A stretch of DNA of 64,000 bases from Bacillus_AD sp047238185 (GCF_047238185.1 NZ_JBDFMI010000006.1:496001-560000); one strand, 5' to 3'. Positions 53,001 to 63,312 are shown, numbered from the stretch's first letter. A program made the numbers and translations. The notes: generated from the sequence alone by a model not told the origin.

Positions 53001-54293
53001 TTAAATTTGTCTCCAAGGATTGTTCACTACATTCGTTTGTGTACGGTCAGGGCCGACAGAGAAGACGGATAAAGGAATACCAGTCAACTGTGACACGCGC
53101 TCAATATAATGGCGTGCATTTACAGGAAGCTCATCCAATGATTTGCATTCTGTAATATCCTCCGTCCAGCCTGGAAGCTCTTCATATACCGGCTCACACT
53201 GGGCAAGCTGCTTCAGGCTTGCAGGGAATTCTTCGATTACTTTACCGTTATAGCGGTAAGCTACACAAATTTTCACCGTTTCAATACCAGTCAATACGTC
53301 CACTGAATTTAATGAAAGATCCGTAATGCCACTCACACGGCGTGCATGGCGCACCACAACGGAATCAAACCAGCCGACACGGCGCGGCCGTCCAGTCGTT
53401 GTACCGTATTCACGCCCCACTTCACGAATCTGGTGTCCGATTTCATTATCCAGCTCTGTAGGGAAAGGACCATCTCCCACACGGGTTGTATACGCCTTGC
53501 ATACTCCCACCACATGGTCAATCTTGGATGGGCCGACACCCGATCCGATCGTTACCCCGCCTGCCACTGGGTTGGAGGAAGTAACGAATGGGTATGTGCC
53601 TTGGTCGATATCCAGCATGACACCTTGGGCGCCTTCAAACAAGACTCTTCTTCCTTCATCCAATGCATCATTCAATACGACGGAAGTATCGCATACATAT
53701 TGTTTGATTTGTTGTCCGTACTCATAGTATTCCTCAAATATATCATCAATAGAGAAACCATCTGTTTCATACATTTTTTCAAGAAGCCGGTTTTTCTCTT
53801 CAAGATTTTGCTCCAGCTTTTCCTTAAATACTTCCTTATCCAATAAATCTGCCATTCTGATTCCGATCCGGGCAGCTTTATCCATGTAGGCAGGTCCGAT
53901 CCCTTTTTTGGTCGTACCGATTTTATTAGCCCCTTTTCGAGCTTCCTCCACTTCATCCAATTTCAAATGATATGGAAGGATGACATGGGCACGATTGCTG
54001 ATACGAAGATTATCGGTAGTGACCCCCTGTTTATGCAAATACTCCAATTCGGTAATAAGCGCTTTAGGATCTACCACCATTCCATTGCCTATTACGCATA
54101 TTTTATCACTATAAAAAATCCCTGAAGGAATTAAATGTAGTTTATATGTCACACCATTGAATTTGATGGTATGGCCAGCATTATTTCCTCCCTGATAACG
54201 CGCAATTGCTTCCGCGTGCTCAGATAAGAAATCTGTAATCTTACCTTTCCCTTCATCTCCCCATTGTGTTCCCACTACTACTACTGAAGACAT
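53001..54293 (-). CDS. purA: Adenylosuccinate synthetase
   Basis: Joins IMP and aspartate using GTP, the first committed step to AMP. 430 residues; the P-loop GTQWGDEGKGKI (8-19), GGNNAGHTIKF (35-45), and the IMP-binding GTTKKGIGPAYMDK are all present. PurBoxes upstream indicate PurR control. Confidence 0.98.
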   Translation of the reverse strand: MSSVVVVGTQWGDEGKGKITDFLSEHAEAIARYQGGNNAGHTIKFNGVTYKLHLIPSGIFYSDKICVIGNGMVVDPKALITELEYLHKQGVTTDNLRISNRAHVILPYHLKLDEVEEARKGANKIGTTKKGIGPAYMDKAARIGIRMADLLDKEVFKEKLEQNLEEKNRLLEKMYETDGFSIDDIFEEYYEYGQQIKQYVCDTSVVLNDALDEGRRVLFEGAQGVMLDIDQGTYPFVTSSNPVAGGVTIGSGVGPSKIDHVVGVCKAYTTRVGDGPFPTELDNEIGHQIREVGREYGTTTGRPRRVGWFDSVVVRHARRVSGITDLSLNSVDVLTGIETVKICVAYRYNGKVIEEFPASLKQLAQCEPVYEELPGWTEDITECKSLDELPVNARHYIERVSQLTGIPLSVFSVGPDRTQTNVVNNPWRQI

Positions 54294-54376
54294 TTCCTTG
54301 CACCTCCAAAAGTACCTTTATCCGATTTCTTTTAAGCAAGCCTATTTTATCAATAATTACGGATGAAAGTCAACAA

Positions 54377-54420
54377 AAACACGAACATTTAATATTTATT
54401 TCATATTATTCGTTCGTGAA
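54377..54420. promoter_or_regulatory. Pair of inverted PurBoxes upstream of purA
   Basis: CGAAC at 54382-54386 and GTTCG at 54412-54416, 25 nt apart, in AT-rich context (AAACACGAACATT; inverse TTTCACGAACGAA). Same geometry as upstream of guaC. Centre is about 105 nt from the purA start. Confidence 0.72.
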
Positions 54421-54586
54421 ATTTTTATCAAAATATACCATTTAAATACTATCTCCATAAAAAGGAATTTCATGTATAATGAAAGAGTTGAATTCGGTAG
54501 AATATTACATATTTTTCTGACTGATTCAGTCAATAACCACATATACATAGCTTGTAGCTTACTAAAATGTTTGGGGGATTAATGCA

Positions 54587-56011
54587 ATGAAATGGAAATT
54601 CGTCGTTCTTTCGCTTGCCGTTTTGTTTACACTGACTGCCTGCGGGAAGATGACAAATAGCGGACAAAAAAAGGACACACATGTACAGACTTCGGTAAAA
54701 GAATCAAAGTATCCGGGCATGGAAATTGAAACAGAAGTAGGCGAATACAAAACCTATAAATATGCCATCCATTTTCCCAGAACCAAACATGAAAAGATTA
54801 ATTCATCCATCAAATCATTTGTTAAAAATGAAAGAGACCAATTTATTTCTGAAGCCAAAAAGAAAAAACCACAAGGCAAGAATTATTCGGAATTATTGTT
54901 GGATTACGATATTACCCATTCTTCCAAAAATCTGCTGACTGTTGTTTTTTCCAGCAATGCCAATCTGGTAGGCGAACAGAGCAATGATTCAATCTATACC
55001 CTGAATTTCGACCGTAAAACTGGAAAAAAAATCAAATTGGATGCTCTATTGAAAAATGATGATGCTTCCTTACAAAGGCTTTCCAGCATTGCTCAATACA
55101 GCTTATTAAATAACAGCAAGATCATGGCTAAAACGAATCCAGAAAGAGTAATGGAAGGAACAAAGGCTGAATTATCGAATTACCGAACGTATGGTTTTTC
55201 CGATCATTCGATGGATATTTACTTCCATCAAAACCAGGTTGGCCCTGCCTATAAATTACAAATTGCTTTGAATGAATTAAATGGTGTCGTCAAAGATTCC
55301 TATATGAAAACATTAGAACAGGTCATCACGAATGATACTGAACTATTATCCGACACAACAGGCAAAAAAACAGAGAAAAAGCCGTATCGCCTGATACCAG
55401 GCCAAAAATATGTTGCACTCACATTTGACGACGGCCCACATCACCAGTGGACACCGTATATTCTGGATGTGCTAAAGAAACATAAAGCTAAAGCCACTTT
55501 CTTCGTCTTGGGAAATCGTGTTGAATACTACCCTAATATAGTCAAACGTGCATTCGATGAGGGGCATGAAATCGGCAGCCATTCATGGAGCCACCCGAAA
55601 CTGACCAGCTTGACAAAACCTGAGCTAGTCAAGCAAATCAATCAAACGTCCACCGCAGTCGCGAAGATTATCGGGCAGACGCCCACATCTTTCAGGCCTC
55701 CTTATGGTGCTTATAATCCTGAGGTTCAGCGGATGGCGAATGCCCCTATCGTGAATTGGTCTGTCGATACATTGGATTGGAAGCATAAAAATAAAGATTT
55801 GGTTAAAAAAATCGTTAAGGAGCGCACCCATAATGGCAGTATCGTCCTTATGCATGATATCCATGAAGCCTCGGCACTCGCACTTGATGATATTTTGACC
55901 AGTTTATCCAAACAGGGCTATCATTTCGTAACTGTCAGCCAGTTGCTACAATTGCAAGGAAACCCAGGAAACTATGTAGGGGAAGTCTACTTCAACGGCA
56001 AAGTATCGTAA
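54587..56011 (+). CDS. Polysaccharide deacetylase lipoprotein (PdaC-like)
   Basis: 474 residues: lipoprotein signal (lipobox LTAC, cysteine about 19), a DUF4163/DUF3298-type N-terminal region (about 45-240), and a NodB deacetylase domain with LTFDDGPH (about 283-290), HSWSHPKL metal histidines, RPPYG and LMHDIH. It resembles B. subtilis PdaC, which removes N-acetyl groups from MurNAc in peptidoglycan. It is encoded against the direction of purA and dnaB. Confidence 0.9.
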   Translation: MKWKFVVLSLAVLFTLTACGKMTNSGQKKDTHVQTSVKESKYPGMEIETEVGEYKTYKYAIHFPRTKHEKINSSIKSFVKNERDQFISEAKKKKPQGKNYSELLLDYDITHSSKNLLTVVFSSNANLVGEQSNDSIYTLNFDRKTGKKIKLDALLKNDDASLQRLSSIAQYSLLNNSKIMAKTNPERVMEGTKAELSNYRTYGFSDHSMDIYFHQNQVGPAYKLQIALNELNGVVKDSYMKTLEQVITNDTELLSDTTGKKTEKKPYRLIPGQKYVALTFDDGPHHQWTPYILDVLKKHKAKATFFVLGNRVEYYPNIVKRAFDEGHEIGSHSWSHPKLTSLTKPELVKQINQTSTAVAKIIGQTPTSFRPPYGAYNPEVQRMANAPIVNWSVDTLDWKHKNKDLVKKIVKERTHNGSIVLMHDIHEASALALDDILTSLSKQGYHFVTVSQLLQLQGNPGNYVGEVYFNGKVS

Positions 56012-56053
56012 CCGGGGAGATTGGCAAAATAAACAATCTGGCCCTGTATATAT

Positions 56054-56087
56054 AAAAAAGGAAAAGGTTATAGCCTTTTCCTTTTTT
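56054..56087. terminator. Bidirectional terminator between pdaC-like gene and dnaB
   Basis: AAAAAAGGAAAAGG and CCTTTTCCTTTTTT around a 6-nt loop. Confidence 0.88.
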
Positions 56088-57450
56088 ATGCGCCTGGCGG
56101 TATATTTGAATCGTCGAATCTTGTTTCGATATTGACGAATTTATTGTACTCCTTCACAAACGCAAGGGAAACCGTTCCAACCGGGCCATTACGCTGCTTG
56201 GCGATAATGATCTCGATGATATTCTTATTTTCCGATTCTTTGTCATAGTAATCATCACGGTATAGGAACGCCACAATATCGGCATCCTGCTCAATACTCC
56301 CAGATTCCCGGATATCCGACATCATCGGGCGTTTATCCTGGCGTTGTTCCACTCCACGGGAAAGCTGGGACAGTGCAATGACAGGGACCTTCAATTCACG
56401 CGCTAAAGCCTTCAATGAACGGGAAATTTCCGATACTTCCTGCTGGCGGTTATCGCCGGATTTGCCATTCCCTTGAATAAGCTGCAGGTAATCGATCAAA
56501 ATCATTCCCAGGCCATGCTCTTGCTTCAAACGGCGGCATTTGGAACGGATATCCCCGATCCGAACACCCGGTGTATCATCAATATAAATACCGGCATTCG
56601 ATAGGCTGCCCATTGCCATCGTCAGCTTTCTCCAGTCTTCATCCGTCAGCGCGCCTGTTCTTAAGTTCTGCGCATTAATATTGCCTTCCGCACACAGCAT
56701 ACGCATAACCAACTGTTCCGCTCCCATCTCGAGAGAAAAGATCGCAACATTTTCTTCTGTTTTCGTTGCCACGTTTTGCGCAATATTCAGGGCAAAGGCC
56801 GTTTTACCTACTGATGGCCGGGCTCCCACTATTATCAGGTCATTACGCTGGAAACCAGCCGTCATTCGGTCCAATTCTGCGAACCCAGTCGCAATACCGG
56901 TAATATCGCCTTTTCGATTGGCGAGAACCTCTATATTATCATAAGTGGACACGAGAACATCTTTAATATCCTGGAAAGCACCTGCATTTTTCTGCTGTGC
57001 CACTTCCATGATATTTTTCTCTGCTTCACTAATATACGCTTCAACTTCATCGGTACGGCTATATCCGTCCTGGACAATTTGGGAAGCAACCCGTATGGTA
57101 CGGCGAAGCAACGCTTTTTCATCGACAATTTTGGCATAGTACTCTATATTGGCTGCCGTTGGCGCAGATGCTGCCAACTCACTTAAATAGGTTACACCGC
57201 CAACATCCTCAAGGCTTTTCGTTGCAGATAATTCCTCCGTTACGGTTACAAGGTCCACAACGCTGCCCCGGTCATTCAGATTAACCATCACCTGAAAGAT
57301 TTTTTGGTGGGCAACTCTATAAAAATCCTCTGCCATGAGCAATTCTGTCGCAACAATCAACGAGGAAGGCTGAAGAAAGATTGCGCCCAAGACAGCTTGC
57401 TCTGCTTCTATGTTTTGCGGCGGAATTTGATTTTGGAAGATCTCATTCAT
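56086..57450 (-). CDS. dnaB: Replicative DNA helicase
   Basis: The hexameric fork helicase (named DnaC in B. subtilis). 454 residues: N-terminal domain IPPQNIEAEQAVLGAIF, linker, RecA-like core with Walker A GARPSVGKTAFALNIA (about 206-221), DYLQLIQG and the SQLSRGVEQRQDKRPMMSDIRESG segment. No intein. Confidence 0.98.
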   Translation of the reverse strand: MNEIFQNQIPPQNIEAEQAVLGAIFLQPSSLIVATELLMAEDFYRVAHQKIFQVMVNLNDRGSVVDLVTVTEELSATKSLEDVGGVTYLSELAASAPTAANIEYYAKIVDEKALLRRTIRVASQIVQDGYSRTDEVEAYISEAEKNIMEVAQQKNAGAFQDIKDVLVSTYDNIEVLANRKGDITGIATGFAELDRMTAGFQRNDLIIVGARPSVGKTAFALNIAQNVATKTEENVAIFSLEMGAEQLVMRMLCAEGNINAQNLRTGALTDEDWRKLTMAMGSLSNAGIYIDDTPGVRIGDIRSKCRRLKQEHGLGMILIDYLQLIQGNGKSGDNRQQEVSEISRSLKALARELKVPVIALSQLSRGVEQRQDKRPMMSDIRESGSIEQDADIVAFLYRDDYYDKESENKNIIEIIIAKQRNGPVGTVSLAFVKEYNKFVNIETRFDDSNIPPGA

Positions 57451-57490
57451 ACATTAACCCCCTATTGTGCGAAAAAGTTCCTCTCATAAG

Positions 57491-57535
57491 CATAAGACGA
57501 CTCCCTAATGAATCATAAACAGGAGTCGCCTTTAT
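57491..57535 (-). other. Intercistronic hairpin between rplI and dnaB
   Basis: CATAAGACGACTCC pairs with GGAGTCGCCTTTATG with one bulge and one wobble. No T-run, so RNA stabilisation or processing is more likely than termination. Confidence 0.55.
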
Positions 57536-57648
57536 GCCATTATACTGTAAGATGCACTGAAATTCTTGCATCGCCATTCCGTCATTCCTAAAAAATGATA
57601 TTCTCATTTTACAATGGCTGCGGTTATTCGTACATGTCAATTTTTTGC

Positions 57649-58098
57649 TTACTTAGCTTCTTTTACATGGACATTCAATGTAGCGGATACTTCGTGGTGA
57701 AGCTTTACAGGCACTTTTGTATATCCAAGAGAACGGATGCCATCAGGCAATTCCATTTTTCGTTTATCGATCTTGATGCCTTCAGCTGCCTGAAGCGCTT
57801 CTGAAATTTGCTTTGTTGTGATGGAACCGAAAAGGCGGCCGCCTTCCCCAGCTTTAGCTTCCAACTCAACAGTCAGTTTTTCGATTTTTTCTTTCAATTC
57901 TTTCGATTGCTGTAATTCTTCAGCGGCAACCTGGCTTGCTTTATTTTTTTGCGCTTCAAGTTTCTTTAGGTTAGCGGGAGTTGCTTCCACGGCCGCTTGC
58001 TGCTTCAAAAGAAAGTTTTGAGCGTATCCATCCGATACATTTTTCACTTCGCCTTTTTTACCTTTACCTTTTACATCTTTTAAGAAAATTACTTTCAT
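57649..58098 (-). CDS. rplI: 50S ribosomal protein L9
   Basis: 149 residues; N-domain MKVIFLKDVKGKGKKGEVKNV, long central helix and C-domain ending KLHHEVSATLNVHVKEA. The ATG overlaps the gdpP stop (ATGA). Confidence 0.98.
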   Translation of the reverse strand: MKVIFLKDVKGKGKKGEVKNVSDGYAQNFLLKQQAAVEATPANLKKLEAQKNKASQVAAEELQQSKELKEKIEKLTVELEAKAGEGGRLFGSITTKQISEALQAAEGIKIDKRKMELPDGIRSLGYTKVPVKLHHEVSATLNVHVKEAK

Positions 58099-60065
58099 CC
58101 TGTATACCCTCCCAAATAATCATCTATCGCTTGCTGCAATGCTGCAACAGCTTCATCCACTGTTTTATTTTCTATCTGGGTTGCGGCATTCGTTAAATGG
58201 CCGCCTCCATTCAATGATTCCATTATGATCTGGACATTGATGTCTCCCAGTGAGCGCGCAGAAATGCTGACCGTCTGTTCCGAACGTCTGGACACAACGA
58301 ATGATGCCCCTACTCCGTCCATGCTCAGCAGTGTATCTGCCGCTTGCGCGATCAATACCTGCTCATGGATTTCATCCGGTTTGCCTTTTGCGATCGCGAT
58401 CCCATCCCGATAGAAATAGACGCTTTCTATTAACTGCGCCCTTTTTATATAGGTGGACAGATCCTCTTTCAGGAACCGCTGCACCAAAACCGTATCCGCT
58501 CCATTTGAACGCAGGTAAGAGGCTGCATCAAATGTCCGTGAACCGGTCCTCAATGTAAAGCTCTTCGTATCGACAATGATACCCGCCAATAGGCAGGTCG
58601 CCTCTAACATCTCAATTTTACTACCTTTTTCTTGATATTCAAGTAGTTCCGTTACAAGCTCTGCTGTAGAGGAAGCATATGGTTCCATATAAACAAGCAG
58701 TGCCCTGCTGATGAATTCCTCGCCGCGGCGATGATGGTCGATAACGACAATTTTTTCTGTATTCCTAACCAATTTTTCATCAATAACCATAGAAGGCTTA
58801 TGTGTATCCACTACTACAAGCAGCGTGTCATCCGTTATAAGCTCGTGGGCATCTTCCGGAGAAATAAACCGCGAATACAAATCAGGGTCCTTTTTCAGTT
58901 CCTGCATTAATCGTTGTACGCCTGTGTCCAGCTCTTGAAAATTAACAACAATGTATGATTCCTTATTATTCATGTTGGACACTTTTGATATCCCGATTGC
59001 AGAACCGATCGCATCCATATCCGGAAAACGGTGCCCCATAATGATGACTTTATCGCTGTCCAGTATAATATCCTTCAGTGCATGGGAAATGACTCTCGCC
59101 CTTACCCTGGTCCGTTTCTCCATCGGATTTGTTTTGCCCCCAAAGAATTTCACTTTACCATTTGGGAGCTTGATTGCAACCTGATCGCCGCCTCGCCCCA
59201 AAGCCAAATCAAGGCTTGATTGGGCAATTGTCCCCAGCTCAGGCAATGAAGAAGCTCCACAGCCAATGCCGATGCTCAACGTCAAGGGAACATGCTGCTT
59301 TGCTGTCAGCTCCCTGATTTCATCCAGAATCGCGAATTTATCCTTTTCTAGGCTTTGGAGGATATCCTCATTGAAAACACCCAAGAAACGGTCGGAAGAG
59401 GTCCTCTTGAGAAATACGCCGTTATCCTTCGCCCATTTATCAAGCTGCGACGTCACAAGGCTATTCAGGCTGCTTCTACGCTGATCATCCATCGCCTGGG
59501 TCAATTCATCATAATTATCGAGGAAGATGATTGAAATGACTGTTCTTTCATCCTGATATTTTTGCTCAATCTGGATCTGTTCCGTCACATCAAATAAATA
59601 CAGCAATCTTTCCTCAGGCTTCAGCAAAACTTTGAACTTGCGATTATACAACGTAACTGTATCCTCTTCGAGTTCTTTCTTAATCGTATAAATCAACGGT
59701 TCAGCAACTTCATAGAAGGAACGCCCCACAAGTGTATCCTCATGGAAGCAGGTTGCCATATAAGGGTTGGTCCACTCGATTATATTCTCGTCGTTGAACA
59801 GAATAATCCCGATAGGCATTTCCAGCAATGCCTCTTCCCCAACTTTTTTAAGACGGTACGATAGTGTCGAAATATACCTTTCGGTTTCTTTCTTATTATT
59901 GAATTCAATCACAAGGATGGAATAAAAAAGAAAGATGATAAATGGCACACTGATCAGAGCCATGAGCCAATTGTAATAGGCTAGGACAATGAGCAGGATA
60001 GTAGTGATGACCAGAAGTGTATATAGCGGATATCGAATAGGTACTTTTTTTAATTTTGATAACAT
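58095..60065 (-). CDS. gdpP: Cyclic-di-AMP phosphodiesterase GdpP
   Basis: 656 residues: two membrane helices (about 13-55), a PAS heme-binding-type domain (about 84-150), a degenerate GGDEF domain (about 170-300) and DHH/DHHA1 phosphodiesterase domains with DMDAIGSAIG, VVDTHKP, DHHRRG and a C-terminal GGGHLTNAA. Hydrolyses c-di-AMP to pApA. AGGAG precedes the ATG. In operon with yybS, rplI. Confidence 0.97.
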   Translation of the reverse strand: MLSKLKKVPIRYPLYTLLVITTILLIVLAYYNWLMALISVPFIIFLFYSILVIEFNNKKETERYISTLSYRLKKVGEEALLEMPIGIILFNDENIIEWTNPYMATCFHEDTLVGRSFYEVAEPLIYTIKKELEEDTVTLYNRKFKVLLKPEERLLYLFDVTEQIQIEQKYQDERTVISIIFLDNYDELTQAMDDQRRSSLNSLVTSQLDKWAKDNGVFLKRTSSDRFLGVFNEDILQSLEKDKFAILDEIRELTAKQHVPLTLSIGIGCGASSLPELGTIAQSSLDLALGRGGDQVAIKLPNGKVKFFGGKTNPMEKRTRVRARVISHALKDIILDSDKVIIMGHRFPDMDAIGSAIGISKVSNMNNKESYIVVNFQELDTGVQRLMQELKKDPDLYSRFISPEDAHELITDDTLLVVVDTHKPSMVIDEKLVRNTEKIVVIDHHRRGEEFISRALLVYMEPYASSTAELVTELLEYQEKGSKIEMLEATCLLAGIIVDTKSFTLRTGSRTFDAASYLRSNGADTVLVQRFLKEDLSTYIKRAQLIESVYFYRDGIAIAKGKPDEIHEQVLIAQAADTLLSMDGVGASFVVSRRSEQTVSISARSLGDINVQIIMESLNGGGHLTNAATQIENKTVDEAVAALQQAIDDYLGGYTG

Positions 60066-60121
60066 CTTTTCAGCTCCTAAAAGCTACTAATTTCAGCATC
60101 TTTACCGGACAGTACACATCC

Positions 60122-61063
60122 TTATTTGCTTGCGATCGATTCCCTGATGCGAAAGCCTAAATCCATAATCCCTAAGATGCGGACAAAAGAAGATGCAATC
60201 GGTATGAAAAATGCCAATACCACAACTACAATCGGTATGCCTTTTGACCATCCCTTTGAACGGCTGTAAAAAAACATGAATGATATACCCTGCAGCATAA
60301 TAAAGAATTCCAATATGAATTGGATATTCATCAATACTGTGTAGAAATAGTCACCCTGCTCCGGATGCATAAACAGTATGAAAAGCATACTAAGTAAATA
60401 ATACCATAAAAGACTTCTTGGAAGCTTTATGTCACGTACAGAACCTATTTCAAGCTTAGCAAACCGCGATCGGTTTATCACTGCCTTGCTCGCAAGCACC
60501 ATGAGCGCGGTCATGATCATTGACGACAACACAAGGAGACTTGGCAATAGCGTTTGGAATAATGACTTGAATTGTACAAGCTGGTCCAATAGCTGATCAA
60601 GCTTTTCTTCCTGTCCAAGGGCCTTCAAAGACTGTCCAGCTTGTTCAGTTGAGGATTCCAGCATTTTAAAGAATGAGTCAACCACATTAATGTCCATTAA
60701 ATACATCGCTGCCAGGAATGAAAGCAGCATGCTCGCAATGAACAATAAAGTAGAGATAATGAACATCTCTAGTTTGCTTCTATTTGTTCTTATGTAATAG
60801 CCAATTGTCATTCCGACTAAACCAACAGTTAACGTGATCGGCAGCAAAGCCACATTGCCTAAAATAAAGGTAATAAGCAGCGCTGCGATAAGGAATATGG
60901 TTGACCATTTTAAATCATATTTGCTTGCTACCAGCGCAAAGGGAGCAGGCATAAAAAAGAAAAGAATGATCCCTAGCACCGGGATATATAGGAACATGAG
61001 CAGCATTAGTATCGTTAAGGCCAGCAGAACGCCACTTTCCGCCAGTTTTTTTCCTTGATTCAA
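60122..61063 (-). CDS. yybS: YybS family membrane protein (DUF2232)
   Basis: 313 residues, about eight membrane helices, an N-terminal ECF-S-like segment (GVLLALTILMLLMFLYIPVLG). Found upstream of gdpP in Bacilli; substrate unknown. First gene of the yybS-gdpP-rplI-dnaB group. Confidence 0.92.
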   Translation of the reverse strand: MNQGKKLAESGVLLALTILMLLMFLYIPVLGIILFFFMPAPFALVASKYDLKWSTIFLIAALLITFILGNVALLPITLTVGLVGMTIGYYIRTNRSKLEMFIISTLLFIASMLLSFLAAMYLMDINVVDSFFKMLESSTEQAGQSLKALGQEEKLDQLLDQLVQFKSLFQTLLPSLLVLSSMIMTALMVLASKAVINRSRFAKLEIGSVRDIKLPRSLLWYYLLSMLFILFMHPEQGDYFYTVLMNIQFILEFFIMLQGISFMFFYSRSKGWSKGIPIVVVVLAFFIPIASSFVRILGIMDLGFRIRESIASK

Positions 61064-61237
61064 ATGTATGTATCTCCCTTCATTGTATACAAAGTAAAAG
61101 AAAATTTATCATTGTAATATATATTATGTACAGTCCACTCATTGTACCTATTATACCCTGTATCGTTCAAACTTACTGCACTTTATATAGTATATATTTG
61201 ACTACTTTATTACGGACATGGGAGCCTTCGCCTAAGC

Positions 61238-61273
61238 AAAAAAACCTTCTCCCGACTGGAAGAAAGGTTTTTC
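61238..61273 (-). terminator. Terminator of the DUF2087 regulator
   Basis: On the minus strand AAAAACCTTTCT pairs with AGAAGGTTTTT (one bulge) followed by TTTTTTTGC. Confidence 0.75.
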
Positions 61274-61292
61274 CTTTTTCAAAAGCGGCACA

Positions 61293-62042
61293 CTATTTTT
61301 TGATCCAGTAAGAGCTGCCGTCTTTCTCGCGATCCAAAAATCCATATTCTATCAAATAGCGGCGTACTGTGACAAAATCCCCGTATACAGATTTGATCAG
61401 TTCGTTCACTTCTTTTTCTGAATAAGTCCGCTCTGGTTCAAACAGGTTCATCATTTCCCGGAGAACGATGATTTTATATTTTTGCTTCATGGAGAAGGTG
61501 GTCAATTTCCCATCCTTCATATACTTCTGCAGGACTTTTTCATTTTCCTCTTCCGTTACCCTGTAGCGATCATCAATCATCGTTGCTGTCTTCGGAATCT
61601 CCATCATTGCCGGAGCATGTTCATCCTTTTCCTTCAGCAGCTCCATCATCGTCAAGTAGAGCTTAGCCTGCCTTTCCTTTTCCTTTAAGACAAAACGGTG
61701 GTTCCTAATCGTCGACGCGCTGCCTATACCCAATTCTGTTTGAATATCCCGGTCTGACTTACCTTGATAAAAAAGTGTCAATAGATTTTTTTGGTGTTCC
61801 GTCAGGCCAGTCAACTTTTTATCCAAAGCAACTAAGTGTTCAAACATACTTCCATGATTGTCCTTTATATGAAACTCCATCATTTTATACGCTTCATACA
61901 GCCGATCGCCTTTAGGATAGATAATGCCCTTTTCTACATGTTTGCCGCAAACGAGACAAATATAGTCATTATCCTGTTCTATATACCCTTTTTTTAATTC
62001 GTTTATGTCTGCTTTCCAGAACCATTCGGAATCACTCATCAT
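61293..62042 (-). CDS. DUF2087 domain transcriptional regulator with LuxR-like HTH
   Basis: 249 residues. A central HTH resembles the GerE/LuxR type (LTEHQKNLLTLFYQGKSDRDIQTELGIGSASTIRNHRF) and the C-terminal 85 residues are DUF2087 (FEPERTYSEKEVNELIKSVYGDFVTVRRYLIEYGFLDREKDGSSYW). The N-terminus has a CLVCG/H cluster that may hold zinc. Targets unknown. It interrupts the usual yybS-rpsR neighbourhood. Confidence 0.85.
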   Translation of the reverse strand: MMSDSEWFWKADINELKKGYIEQDNDYICLVCGKHVEKGIIYPKGDRLYEAYKMMEFHIKDNHGSMFEHLVALDKKLTGLTEHQKNLLTLFYQGKSDRDIQTELGIGSASTIRNHRFVLKEKERQAKLYLTMMELLKEKDEHAPAMMEIPKTATMIDDRYRVTEEENEKVLQKYMKDGKLTTFSMKQKYKIIVLREMMNLFEPERTYSEKEVNELIKSVYGDFVTVRRYLIEYGFLDREKDGSSYWIKK

Positions 62043-62478
62043 TTATTCCCCTTTTATTATTTTATAAACATTTTATATTTTTGTTTGTAATATGTCAAAC
62101 AAATTAAATAATGTTTATTTAACACTATAATTACTGTTTCAATAACGAGTAGCATTTTAGATACAATAAATCAAGTATTAACTATTGCGAAATATCTTTT
62201 TTTACAAAGTAATCTTAATCTTTTGACCACTTTTTACTCGTGTGCTAGTATGAAATTGAGCCAGTTGCGATGCGCTGGCAGCGGCTTTTCCCACTGATTG
62301 TTTAAGTATTTAATTGTTGACATAACAACAGTTTTTATGCCGTTCATTTAAGTAGAGAGGCATAAAACACCGTTAAAAAACAAGTAGGTTCGCAACATAA
62401 AGTTTGAACATTTTAAAAACTTATACAATCAGAAGAAATAATATTTTAATATATAAAATACGAAAGAAGGAATGGGTT
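62043..62478. other. Promoter region between DUF2087 regulator and SDR gene
   Basis: 436 nt, AT-rich, with no credible gene. It holds TTGACA at 62317-62322 and an inverted repeat TTTTATGCC (62333-62341)/GGCATAAAA (62359-62367), 17 nt loop, with no T-run after it; an operator or a leader hairpin is likely. Confidence 0.5.
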
Positions 62479-63231
62479 ATGGATAAAAAAATAGTTTTAA
62501 TTACAGGCTCAGCTACTGGTTTAGGACGTTCTGTCGCGCTCAAATTGGCAGACAAAGGCTATAATTTAGCCCTAGTTGATTTCAACGAAGAAGCCGGCAA
62601 TGAAACACTTTCCCTTGTAAAAGAAAAAGGGGCAGAAGCAATCTTTGTAAAAGCGGATGTGTCCAAAGAAGAAGATGTACAAAACTATGTAAATAAAACA
62701 GTTGAGAAGTTTGGTAAAATTGATTACTTCTTGAATAACGCCGGCATTATGGTTCCTTTAAAATTGATCCACGAATACGAGTTGAGTGAATTTGAACGTG
62801 TTATTTCTGTCAATTTAAAAGGTGTATTCTTAGGATTAAAATATGTTATTCCGGTTCTTCAAAAAAATGGAGGAGGAAGCATCGTCAATACAGCTTCTTC
62901 AAACAGCTTCAAACCAACAGCATTTAACGGCCTCTATTCAGCAACAAAGCACGCTGTAGCCGCATTGACAAAATCAATCGGACAAGATTACCAGGACCAA
63001 AACATCTATGCTGTCGGTGTTGCGCCTAATAATATGAAGACAGGCATTGCAAACAAAACGTTCGGCAACATGACAGAAGAACGTGTAAAACAATTGCAGG
63101 CAAGCACAGGACCTAGCAGAGCTGCTACACCGGAAGAAATCGCAGATGTGGTTATCTTCGCTTTAACAGAAGGCGGCCCTATGTTGACTGGTACAATCGT
63201 CAACTGTGCAGGCGGGGAAATTTACAATTAA
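62479..63231 (+). CDS. SDR family oxidoreductase
   Basis: A classical short-chain dehydrogenase of 250 residues: TGSATGLGRSVAL (10-22), NNAGI, NTASSNS and YSATKHA (Tyr/Lys catalytic). The segment after beta-2 (ALVDFN) suggests NAD(H). The start at 62479 follows AAGGAA. Substrate unknown; no pathway partner is nearby apart from the divergent DUF2087 regulator. Confidence 0.88.
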   Translation: MDKKIVLITGSATGLGRSVALKLADKGYNLALVDFNEEAGNETLSLVKEKGAEAIFVKADVSKEEDVQNYVNKTVEKFGKIDYFLNNAGIMVPLKLIHEYELSEFERVISVNLKGVFLGLKYVIPVLQKNGGGSIVNTASSNSFKPTAFNGLYSATKHAVAALTKSIGQDYQDQNIYAVGVAPNNMKTGIANKTFGNMTEERVKQLQASTGPSRAATPEEIADVVIFALTEGGPMLTGTIVNCAGGEIYN

Positions 63232-63283
63232 TCTTTCTTACAAAAAGTGTGCACAAACATAAAGACCAATCATATACAACAAA

Positions 63284-63312
63284 AAGGCATCCGAGGAAAC
63301 CTCGGATGCCTT
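63284..63312. terminator. Bidirectional terminator between SDR and rpsR
   Basis: AAGGCATCCGAGG and CCTCGGATGCCTT, 13 bp with a 3-nt loop, A-run on the left. Confidence 0.9.

Noticed and set aside
53346..53846. Plus-strand open frame of 166 codons inside purA
   Set aside because: Fully antisense to purA, no ribosome site, histidine/cysteine-rich shadow composition.
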